From Verrucomicrobiota bacterium (GTDB lineage Bacteria > Verrucomicrobiota > Verrucomicrobiia > Limisphaerales > UBA9464): a stretch of DNA of 10,945 nucleotides. The translations under genes and the position numbers were made by a program. The DNA lies in assembly GCA_025354845.1 (NCBI GenBank), contig JANXMD010000337.1, positions 1-10,945 on the forward strand. The letters run 5' to 3'. The stretch's first letter is position 1. Each line of letters opens with the position of its first letter. Below the pieces are notes generated by a model that made no database searches, was not told the origin of the DNA, and saw only the letters and a list, made by a program, of their open reading frames with translations. This document shows positions 1-6,079 of this stretch, in pieces.

Positions 1-2313
1 GTGGAGTTCCGCCGCGAGTGAGATCCGATCGGCAAGCGCGCCAGGCAGCGTGACGCGGAGCGATTCAATTGGGTCCATTTCGTCGGTCGTCACTTCCGGG
101 CGTTCCAGTTCGAACTCAGCTCCCAAGTGGGTGACGAGGCATTGATGCAGGCGTTCGAATCCGACCGGTTTCGCGATGAAGTCGACGCATCCCGCGGCCA
201 ATGCCTCATCCCGATGCCGGGCCAGTGCCGAGGCGGTGTGGGCGATGATCTTCGGTCGTCCGTATTCGGGATCCGACCCCAGCTGGCGGGCGGTTTCGTT
301 TCCGTCGATTCCTGGAAGCACCAGATCCAAGAACACGACGTTGAACCGGTGCTCCCGAGCGAGTTGGAGTGCCTCCTCGCCGTCGGCTGCCGTCCACACC
401 CGGCACCCGAGTGCGGTCAGCATGCCCCCGAGCACTTTTCGATTTTCCGCGTGATCATCGACCACCAGCGCAGTGATTTCGCGCCCAGGCATCAAGCGCA
501 CGGCCGAAGGTGGGTTCGTTGCAGGAACGCGATCGACGGGCTCCAGTGGAATGATGAAGTGAAAGCGCGAGCCGGCCCCGCGTTCTGAATCCACCTGCAG
601 GCGACCCCCGAGCAATTCCACCTGGCGTTCCGCGATGGCCAGCCCGAGTCCGGTGCCGCCGTGGTTGCGGGCGCCAGATCCCTGGTGAAACGGGCGAAAA
701 ATGTCGGCCTGCTCGGATTCCGGAATCCCAAGTCCCGTATCGATCACTTCGAACTGCCACGTTTGGTTCGGTCCGGGGCGCATGCCGAGGTAAACGCGGC
801 CCCGATCGGTGAACTTGACCGCGTTTCCCACGAGATTGATCAGCACCTGCCGGAGCTTTCCTTCGTCGCCCCGGACCTGGATCCGTCCGCCGGCATCGGG
901 GTCGATCCGAAAGCGGATGCCCTTGGCGGCACACAACGGCAGAAAAGTGGTCGCCAGATCGCGCCCCAGCGCGGAAAGGTCGAACTCGACCGGGTTTAGT
1001 TCCATCCGGCCGGCTTCGATCTTGGACAGGTCGAGGATCTCGTTGAGGAGTCCGAGCAAATGATGGCCGCTCGCGATGATCCCGCGAATCGAATCCTGCT
1101 GCTCCGGCGCCAATCGGGGATCGCGGCGGATGAGCTGGGAATACCCCAGGATCGCGTTCAGGGGCGTGCGAATCTCGTGACTCATACTCGCGAGAAAATC
1201 CGACTTCGCGGCATTGGCCGCTGCTGCTGCGGCCTCGGCACGTTGGCGGATCTGGATTTCCTCCTGCAGGGCCTCATTGGCGGCGGCAACCTGAGCAGTG
1301 CGATGCCAGCTCCCCGCCAGGTACGCCGCGGCGAGAAGGGTCGCCGCGATCCCACCCATCAGGGCGACCCGGGATTGAAGGTGGGACTGGGTCGTGGTGA
1401 ACGAGCCGTTCGGCGCGAAGACCACGGTCCAGCGCCGACCCGCCACTTCCAACGAGGTCTCCGAGTCCCTGCCTGGGTTCGCGCCCCCCACGGCCCGGCA
1501 TTCAAAGAGCTGCTCACCGTCGCGGGATTGATCGTGAAGCGACGCCTCGATTCCGCGGCTGTGCAAGGCCTCAAACACGCGGCCCACCAAGTCGGCAACC
1601 CGAAACACGGCCACCGCGTATCCCGCGAGCTGGCGCCGCCGGGCTTCGACGCCCTCCGGAGACCGACCGTTGTACACCGGTTGAAGCACGAGGAGTCCAG
1701 GGCCTGCGGCCGCCTCCTGCGCGAGGTGGAGGGGGGCGGTGGCGACGGGAAGTCCGGTGTCGCGAGCCTTCTCCAATGAGGCGCGCCGATGGGGGTCGGA
1801 GTCCAAATCGTAGCCCAAGGCCAGGGCGTTTCGCTCCAGCGGTTCGATGAACAGCACCGGCACGTATTCGTCGCGCGTCCCCGCGTTGACGAAGCGGCCG
1901 TCCAACGTGCGCTCGCGGAACCGGAACTCGGGAAAACCGTCGGCGACCGCACCGGCCTCCACCGATGGCCGCGCGGATGCGGTGACGCGTGGATTCCAGG
2001 ACAAGGCGAGGATTTCCGGCTGCCGTCCGAGCGCCTGTCGGACGAATTGCGTGAAGGGGGCCCGCTCAATTCCGCCGGATGCCGTGTGAAGCGCCGCAAT
2101 CGAATGCAGCACCTCGAGGGACCGAAGCACGCTGACCTGAAGATTCTCGACCTGCTCGCGCGTGACTTCCTCTGCGCGCTTGGCCAGCTCCCGTTCTTCC
2201 CAGCCGCGGATCACCCGAAACAGCAGACACGTCGCCAGGAGTCCCACGCTGAGCACGAGGAGAACCCAGGGGAACGCGAACCGGCGGATTGGAATGATGG
2301 GAATCCGGGTCAA
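1..2313 (-). CDS. CHASE-domain hybrid sensor histidine kinase (C-terminus cut by window edge)
   Basis: Membrane-bound two-component sensor that would bind a small extracytoplasmic ligand, autophosphorylate on His and pass the phosphate to its own receiver domain. Translating the minus strand gives 771 residues with no stop to base 1. Order: TM helix about 12-31; CHASE domain about 66-300, with the hallmark ALSWNPRV (103-110) and PVLFIEP (152-158) followed by a GYDLD segment; second TM about 316-334; short coiled coil; HisKA with SHEIRTPLN, phospho-acceptor H379; HATPase with N-box NLVGNAVKFT (493-502), G1 DTGLGIP (525-531), F-box FRPF, G2 GTGLGLA (553-559); receiver with D619/D620, phospho-acceptor D663, T693 and K715-P716. 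No PAS domain intervenes. The start is uncertain: an in-frame TGA at 2326-2328 limits it, and no ATG lies between that stop and TM1, so TTG at 2313 is chosen. The AAAGGG directly before it is too close to be a normal ribosome site. Bacterial CHASE ligands are mostly unknown. The family and architecture are certain; the signal is not known. Confidence 0.93.
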   Translation of the reverse strand, partial: MTRIPIIPIRRFAFPWVLLVLSVGLLATCLLFRVIRGWEERELAKRAEEVTREQVENLQVSVLRSLEVLHSIAALHTASGGIERAPFTQFVRQALGRQPEILALSWNPRVTASARPSVEAGAVADGFPEFRFRERTLDGRFVNAGTRDEYVPVLFIEPLERNALALGYDLDSDPHRRASLEKARDTGLPVATAPLHLAQEAAAGPGLLVLQPVYNGRSPEGVEARRRQLAGYAVAVFRVADLVGRVFEALHSRGIEASLHDQSRDGEQLFECRAVGGANPGRDSETSLEVAGRRWTVVFAPNGSFTTTQSHLQSRVALMGGIAATLLAAAYLAGSWHRTAQVAAANEALQEEIQIRQRAEAAAAAANAAKSDFLASMSHEIRTPLNAILGYSQLIRRDPRLAPEQQDSIRGIIASGHHLLGLLNEILDLSKIEAGRMELNPVEFDLSALGRDLATTFLPLCAAKGIRFRIDPDAGGRIQVRGDEGKLRQVLINLVGNAVKFTDRGRVYLGMRPGPNQTWQFEVIDTGLGIPESEQADIFRPFHQGSGARNHGGTGLGLAIAERQVELLGGRLQVDSERGAGSRFHFIIPLEPVDRVPATNPPSAVRLMPGREITALVVDDHAENRKVLGGMLTALGCRVWTAADGEEALQLAREHRFNVVFLDLVLPGIDGNETARQLGSDPEYGRPKIIAHTASALARHRDEALAAGCVDFIAKPVGFERLHQCLVTHLGAEFELERPEVTTDEMDPIESLRVTLPGALADRISLAAELH

Positions 2314-2460
2314 CCCTTTGGATTGTCAGCACAAGGCATGCCGCAGGCCGACCCAGGCGGGCGTGGCGTGTCCTCGGGTTTCGCCTCGTTTCCGGCTGGC
2401 GAACTCTGTGCAGGCTGTTCAATCCCGGTCATCTGCGGCCGGGAATCCGCAGGGCGCGCG
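2314..2460. other. Intergenic gap between arsR-type gene and kinase gene
   Basis: 147 bp lie between the stop of the ArsR-type gene and the proposed kinase start, both on the minus strand. The gap holds a 6-bp inverted repeat, CTGCGG (2433-2438) with CCGCAG (2447-2452), just past the ArsR-type stop. It could form a short hairpin but no T-run follows, so it is not called a terminator. I see no convincing -35/-10 pair or sigma-54 site for the kinase. The distance suggests the kinase is not in a tight operon with the regulator. Confidence 0.5.
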
Positions 2461-2784
2461 TCACCGCGATCCCGGACGGGTCGTCAGCTGCGAGCGGACC
2501 AGTTCACACAACTCCAGCACCAGGCGATCCTTGGTGCCGTAGTACACGCACTGGCCCTCCTTGCGGCGTTCCAGGATCCCGGAGGCCGCCAGTAGGGCGA
2601 GATGCTTGGAGACGTTCGCCTGCGTGGAGCCGGTGGCGGCCACGATGTCCGTCACGGTGCGGGGTTCGTGGCAGACCGCCTGCAGGATCTTCAACCGCAT
2701 CGGTTCCCCAAGCATCTTAAACCGACCGGCCAGGTACTCCAGTTCCTCCGCCGACAGCGGCCGGGTTGATTTGCGGGTTGACAT
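2461..2784 (-). CDS. ArsR/SmtB-family winged-helix repressor, probable reactive-sulfur sensor
   Basis: Dimeric DNA-binding repressor of 107 residues, normal for the ArsR family. Helix 1 contains MLGEPMRLKIL (24-34). The helix-turn-helix runs about 43-68 (TVTDIVAATG, then ANVSKHLALLAASG) and the beta-wing about 70-83 (ILERRKEGQCVYYG). Cysteines are C38, C79 and C93. It is divergent from a YgaP-like rhodanese gene, and its own ATG lies inside the shared palindrome, so it probably represses both itself and the sulfur operon. In E. coli the ArsR-type YgaV sits next to ygaP and is reported to respond to sulfide, and SqrR/BigR proteins sense persulfides with a cysteine pair. Here C38 is about one helical turn after the BigR first cysteine when aligned by eye, and C93 about two turns before the second, so the sensing pair is plausible but not canonical. 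No Shine-Dalgarno precedes the ATG. A metal sensor is the alternative; no metal-resistance genes are nearby. Confidence 0.92.
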   Translation of the reverse strand: MSTRKSTRPLSAEELEYLAGRFKMLGEPMRLKILQAVCHEPRTVTDIVAATGSTQANVSKHLALLAASGILERRKEGQCVYYGTKDRLVLELCELVRSQLTTRPGSR

Positions 2785-2805
2785 ATAACCGAATAGTTAT
2801 ATGAT
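2778..2805 (+). promoter_or_regulatory. Sigma70-type promoter of the rhodanese/CoA-disulfide reductase operon
   Basis: A perfect -35 hexamer TTGACA (2778-2783) is followed after 16 bp by TATGAT (2800-2805), five of six matches to the -10 consensus. Transcription would start near 2812. This leaves about 27 nt of leader before the ATG at 2839, with its ribosome site in between. The stretch is a sharp AT-rich island in GC-rich DNA. The inverted repeat at 2782-2803 fills the spacer and part of the -10, as expected for a repressed promoter. Confidence 0.75.
2782..2803. promoter_or_regulatory. ArsR-type operator: perfect inverted repeat CATATAAC-N6-GTTATATG
   Basis: Arms CATATAAC (2782-2789) and GTTATATG (2796-2803) are exact reverse complements, separated by CGAATA. 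The left arm contains the ATG of the ArsR-type gene (2782-2784, minus strand). The right arm overlaps the plus-strand -10. On the minus strand TATAAC (2801-2796) could be the -10 of the repressor gene, which would give an almost leaderless message; no good -35 accompanies it. AT-rich dyads overlapping promoters are typical ArsR-family operators. That the adjacent regulator binds here is inference. Confidence 0.8.
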
Positions 2806-2824
2806 CATGCCATGAAACAAAGAC

Positions 2825-2829
2825 AGGAG
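2825..2829 (+). promoter_or_regulatory. Ribosome binding site AGGAG that fixes the rhodanese start
   Basis: AGGAG ends 9 nt before the ATG at 2839. An in-frame ATG at 2812 would coincide with the predicted transcription start and would have no ribosome site, and it would add only nine charged residues before the rhodanese fold. The start at 2839 is therefore preferred. Confidence 0.75.
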
Positions 2830-2838
2830 CAACGGGAA

Positions 2839-3450
2839 ATGAAGATTAGGCCGGGCGAGCTTCGGGGTCGGCTCCTGGCGGGCAAGCGCTGCGAGATGCT
2901 GGATGTCAGGACGCCGGGCGAGTTTTCGGACGGCCACGTCGGCGGCGCCCTCAATGTGCCATTGGATGAGCTGGATCCCGCCTCCGTTCGAAAGCTGGAT
3001 GGCGATGGAGAGGCTCCCTTGTATGTCCTTTGCCAGTTTGGCGGACGGGCGGCGCGCGCGATCCAACGTCTGCAGGAAGCGGGTGTGTCCGGGTGTGTGC
3101 TCGTGGAAGGGGGAATGCAGGCCTGGGTGGAGGCGGGATTCCCGGTGGAGCAGGGGAACGTCCGGGTAATTCCCCTGATTCGACAGGTGCAACTGGTCAT
3201 TGGCCTTGTTTCCGGGACCGGCTCGCTGCTCGCGCTGACGGTAAATCCCTGGTTTGCCGTTCTTCCCCTGATCACCGGCGCTGGACTGTTGGTGGCCGGG
3301 CTTACCGGGACCTGTGGCCTGGCGTTGCTGCTGGCGAAGATGCCCTGGAATCGTTCGGGTACCGCCTCCCGGGTTTCCGAAACCGGCACACCTGGTGGGA
3401 ACCCTTCCAACCCGGTCGTCTGCGGCATCCATCCCAATCCCAAACTCTGA
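2839..3450 (+). CDS. YgaP-like membrane rhodanese (rhodanese + DUF2892 transmembrane domain)
   Basis: Thiosulfate/persulfide sulfurtransferase anchored in the inner membrane with its catalytic domain in the cytoplasm; 203 residues from the preferred start (212 if the ATG at 2812 is used). The rhodanese domain spans about 1-105: LDVRTPGEF (21-29), GHVGGALNVPL (32-42), and active-site loop CQFGGRA with catalytic C65. Two membrane helices follow, about 117-134 and 138-166, ending in LTGTCGLALLLAKMPWNR, the signature of the YgaP transmembrane family (DUF2892). The conserved intramembrane Cys is present at C159. E. coli YgaP has the same domain order at 174 residues; here a Gly/Pro/Asn-rich tail of about 30 residues ending near a single Cys is extra. 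It is first gene of the operon, with the next ATG 3 nt after its stop. It probably receives sulfane sulfur and passes it on, for example to the downstream reductase. Confidence 0.92.
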   Translation: MKIRPGELRGRLLAGKRCEMLDVRTPGEFSDGHVGGALNVPLDELDPASVRKLDGDGEAPLYVLCQFGGRAARAIQRLQEAGVSGCVLVEGGMQAWVEAGFPVEQGNVRVIPLIRQVQLVIGLVSGTGSLLALTVNPWFAVLPLITGAGLLVAGLTGTCGLALLLAKMPWNRSGTASRVSETGTPGGNPSNPVVCGIHPNPKL

Positions 3451-3453
3451 AGT

Positions 3454-5091
3454 ATGAATCCCTCAAAACGAATCTTGGTGGTGGGTGGCGTCGCCGGCGG
3501 CGCCTCGGCGGCGGCACGGGCGCGTCGTGTGGATGAACTCGCGGAGATCCACGTCTTTGAACGCGGGCCGTACATCTCCTTCGCCAACTGTGGGCTTCCT
3601 TATTTCATCGCCGGGGAGATCACCAACCGGTCGCAGTTGGTGGTAATGACGCCGGAACGTTTCTGGGAACGGTCCCGAGTGCAGGCGCATGTCGGGCACG
3701 AGGTGTTGTCCATCGACCGTACACGCCAGGTGATCGTGGTTCGCGGGCCGGATTTAGTGGAGCGTGAGGAGCGCTACGAGAAACTCATCCTCAGCCAGGG
3801 CGCCAAGCCGATCGTCCCGGCGCTGCCCGGGGCCGGGCTGCCCCATGTCTTCACGTTGAGGGATATTCCCGACATGGATCGCATCGTGACCTACCTCGAC
3901 GTGAATCGTCCCAAGCGCGCCGTGGTGATCGGCGGTGGCTTCATTGGATTGGAAATGGCCGAGGCCTTCCACCGACGCGGGCTGCATGTGACGGTGGTGG
4001 AACTCTCCCCGACGCTCCTGCCGCTGCTCGACGGAGATCTTGCCCGCGAGCTGCAGGAAAAAATCCGCAGCCAGTCTTTTGAGTTCCGCACCGGGATCGG
4101 CGTGACGGCGATTGATGCCAATCGGGTGATGTTGGGAGATGGATCATCGATTGAGGCGGATCTGGTGCTGCTGAGCGTCGGCGTGAAGGCCGAAGTGGAG
4201 CTGGCCCGGGCTGCGGGGCTTGAGATCGGCGTCACCGGAGGCGTGAAGACCAATGGGCGGATGGAATCCTCCGATCCCAATATCTATGCCGTTGGGGACG
4301 CGGCGGAGACGACGCATGCGCTGACCGGCGCCCGGGTGCGCATCGCACTCGCGGGTCCGGCGAACCGACAGGGACGCGTGGCTGGCGCCAATGCTGCGGG
4401 CGGGCATCAGAACTATCGCGGAGCTATGGGCACCTCGATTGTCCGCGTGCTGGACCAGACCGTGGGGCTCACCGGCCTCAACAGCGTGCAGGCGCAGAAG
4501 GCGGGATTCAGTTTCTTCACCTCGGTCACTCGGGACTCCAGTCACGCGCACTACTATCCTGGCGCCACTCCAGTGGTGCTCAAACTCCTCGTGGAAGAAG
4601 GGACGGGGCGCATCCTTGGCGCGCAGGCCACCGGACGGCAGGGGATCGACAAGCGGATCGACGTCCTCGCCACCGCCATTGCTGGCGGCATGACGGTCGA
4701 TGACCTGGAATCGCTCGACCTGGCCTATGCGCCGCCGTTTGGTTCAGCGAATGATCCGGTCAATGTGGCAGGCTTCGTGGCCAGGCATGTAGTGCGCGGG
4801 GATGTTCCGTCGGTTTCGCCGGAGACCTGGAAGCCGTCCGGCGAACTGCTGCTCGACGTGCGGGACCTCGACGAAATCGCCGAAACGCGCACCCTGGGAG
4901 AGGCGGTCTCCATTCCGCTCGGCCAACTGCGGGATCGTCTGGAGGAGCTGCCACGCGATCGGCAGATCGTCACCTATTGCCAGAAGGGACAGCGCGGGTA
5001 TCTGGCGGCGTGTCTGCTTCGCGGACGAGGTTTTGAACACGTGGCCAACTTGCGCGGAGGGTTCCTGCAGGCCCGGTTTAACGGACTGTGA
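3454..5091 (+). CDS. CoA-disulfide reductase-rhodanese fusion (CoADR-RHD / persulfide reductase)
   Basis: FAD-dependent, NAD(P)H-using reductase that acts on CoA disulfide or CoA persulfide through one redox cysteine, with a rhodanese domain appended to deliver sulfur; 545 residues, normal for the fused family. FAD motif GGVAGGASAAARARR is at 11-25. The single active-site cysteine lies in SFANCGLPY, C46 (no CxxxxC pair, which separates it from ordinary disulfide reductases). The pyridine-nucleotide motif GGGFIG is near 160-165 and the second FAD motif IYAVGD near 277. The dimerisation domain spans about 328-440, with Y367 in HYYPGA and Y425 in LAYAPPFG at positions matching the two tyrosines noted in characterised CoADR enzymes. 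The C-terminal rhodanese, about 460-545, has LLLDVRD and an intact CQKGQRG loop, C509. No ribosome site is evident before the ATG, so translation is probably coupled to the rhodanese 3 nt upstream. Likely roles are persulfide reduction and sulfide release in the cytoplasm. The exact substrate cannot be read from sequence. Confidence 0.95.
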   Translation: MNPSKRILVVGGVAGGASAAARARRVDELAEIHVFERGPYISFANCGLPYFIAGEITNRSQLVVMTPERFWERSRVQAHVGHEVLSIDRTRQVIVVRGPDLVEREERYEKLILSQGAKPIVPALPGAGLPHVFTLRDIPDMDRIVTYLDVNRPKRAVVIGGGFIGLEMAEAFHRRGLHVTVVELSPTLLPLLDGDLARELQEKIRSQSFEFRTGIGVTAIDANRVMLGDGSSIEADLVLLSVGVKAEVELARAAGLEIGVTGGVKTNGRMESSDPNIYAVGDAAETTHALTGARVRIALAGPANRQGRVAGANAAGGHQNYRGAMGTSIVRVLDQTVGLTGLNSVQAQKAGFSFFTSVTRDSSHAHYYPGATPVVLKLLVEEGTGRILGAQATGRQGIDKRIDVLATAIAGGMTVDDLESLDLAYAPPFGSANDPVNVAGFVARHVVRGDVPSVSPETWKPSGELLLDVRDLDEIAETRTLGEAVSIPLGQLRDRLEELPRDRQIVTYCQKGQRGYLAACLLRGRGFEHVANLRGGFLQARFNGL

Positions 5092-5103
5092 TCGGGACGA
5101 GCC

Positions 5104-5119
5104 TGGCACAGTGTTTGCA
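5104..5119 (+). promoter_or_regulatory. Sigma-54-type -24/-12 promoter TGGCAC-N5-TTGCA
   Basis: TGGCAC (5104-5109) and TTGCA (5115-5119) match the RpoN consensus, with the invariant GG and GC exactly 10 bp apart and a C before the TGG. It lies in the 82-bp gap after the reductase gene. Transcription would start near 5130, about 44 nt before the ATG of the DUF6807 gene. No other site this good was noticed in the window. No sigma-54 activator gene is visible here, so a regulator acting from outside the window must be assumed. Confidence 0.7.
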
Positions 5120-5173
5120 CCGCGCCATTGCCACAACGCGGCGCCTCGGGGATGGTTCGGATCCAGCCCATCC

Positions 5174-6079
5174 ATGAAGCCGATCTTCGGCGCTCTCGCG
5201 CTATCCCTACTTGCTCTTTCGACCGCTTTCCACGCCGCGGGAGGTGAACTCCGGCGTGATGGCGACCACGCAGACTTTGTTCGCGATGGGAAAACGGTGT
5301 TCACCTACAACCTGCGTCCACCACCCAACTCGGGCCTGCCCGTCGAGGCGGGAAGTTACTTCCATCCGCTCCGGACGCCGTCCGGCGTGGTGGTGACCGA
5401 TTTCGTTCCCAGCGATCACCGGCATCATCGCGGGTTGTTTCTGGCCTGGGTGGAGACGCACGGAGCCAAGGATGGGGATTTCTGGGGCTGGGGCGCATTG
5501 GCGCCAATCAAGGACCGCCGAATCGTGAACCGCTCGCTCGAATCGCGTCGCGACGGCTTTCGGGCGCGGAATGACTGGGTGGCGGACGATCAAGTCATCC
5601 TGGAGGAGACGCTCACCACGGCCACCCGCCTGGTCCATGGGGTGACCGTGTTGGATCTGGATTACCGGTTCGTGCCCAGGGCGGACACCACGTTATCCCG
5701 CGTGGCCTTCAGCGGCTTTTGCCTGCGGGTTCGCAAGGATGGGGATCTACGCTTTCTTGATGCCTCTGGCCTAGTGACCCGCCCCAATCCGGTGTACAAC
5801 AAGCCGGAGACCGACTGGCCCGATGCCCGGTGGTACGCGGCGGAGCAGACTCTTTCCGACGGTAAACAGATTGGCGCGGCGGTGTTCACGCATCCTTCGA
5901 ATCCTCCCACCTTGTGGCACAATCATCGCGAGGTGCGGATGATCAATCCCTGCATCGTGGCGACAGGGCCTGTGACCCTGCGGAAGGGCCACGAGCTTCG
6001 GCTCCGGTATCGCGTGGCCACGTTCGATGGACCTGCGCCGGTTGCCGTCCTCAACGAGCTAGCCGGTGACTGGAAATGA
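5174..6079 (+). CDS. Secreted DUF6807 (PmoA-like) protein
   Basis: Exported protein of 301 residues. M1 is followed by a clear Sec signal peptide (hydrophobic stretch about 4-20, likely cut near an Ala in HAAGG). The mature part matches DUF6807, annotated 'PmoA family' although unrelated to a true methane monooxygenase subunit in function. Recognisable blocks are AGSYFHPLRTPSG (56-68), the His-rich DHRHHRGLF (81-89), WGWG, and near the C-terminus THPSNPPTLWHNHR (239-252) ending in NPC. The clustered histidines suggest a metal or catalytic site; no activity is established to my knowledge. The frame is open further upstream to about 4802, but that part overlaps the reductase gene and would precede the signal peptide, so ATG 5174 is used. 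No good Shine-Dalgarno is seen. It overlaps the next gene by ATGA (6076-6079), so the two are very likely one operon from the sigma-54-type promoter. PVC genomes often pair this family with secreted sugar-oxidation genes. Confidence 0.85.
   Translation: MKPIFGALALSLLALSTAFHAAGGELRRDGDHADFVRDGKTVFTYNLRPPPNSGLPVEAGSYFHPLRTPSGVVVTDFVPSDHRHHRGLFLAWVETHGAKDGDFWGWGALAPIKDRRIVNRSLESRRDGFRARNDWVADDQVILEETLTTATRLVHGVTVLDLDYRFVPRADTTLSRVAFSGFCLRVRKDGDLRFLDASGLVTRPNPVYNKPETDWPDARWYAAEQTLSDGKQIGAAVFTHPSNPPTLWHNHREVRMINPCIVATGPVTLRKGHELRLRYRVATFDGPAPVAVLNELAGDWK

Noticed and set aside
1060..2595. Plus-strand open frames of about 240-270 codons across the kinase region
   Set aside because: They are shadows of the CHASE/HisKA coding frame on the minus strand and show no domain signature.
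5085..5112. Inverted repeat ACTGTG...CACAGT with a 16-nt loop across the reductase stop codon
   Set aside because: Only six base pairs with a long loop and no T-run, so it is not a convincing terminator. Its right arm is part of the sigma-54-type site.
5122..5144. GCGCC...GGCGC dyad in the leader of the DUF6807 gene
   Set aside because: Five GC pairs with a 13-nt loop are expected by chance in DNA this GC-rich; no riboswitch-like structure was recognised.
4802..5173. Upstream extension of the DUF6807 frame by 124 codons
   Set aside because: It overlaps the rhodanese domain of the reductase gene and would bury a good signal peptide inside the protein.
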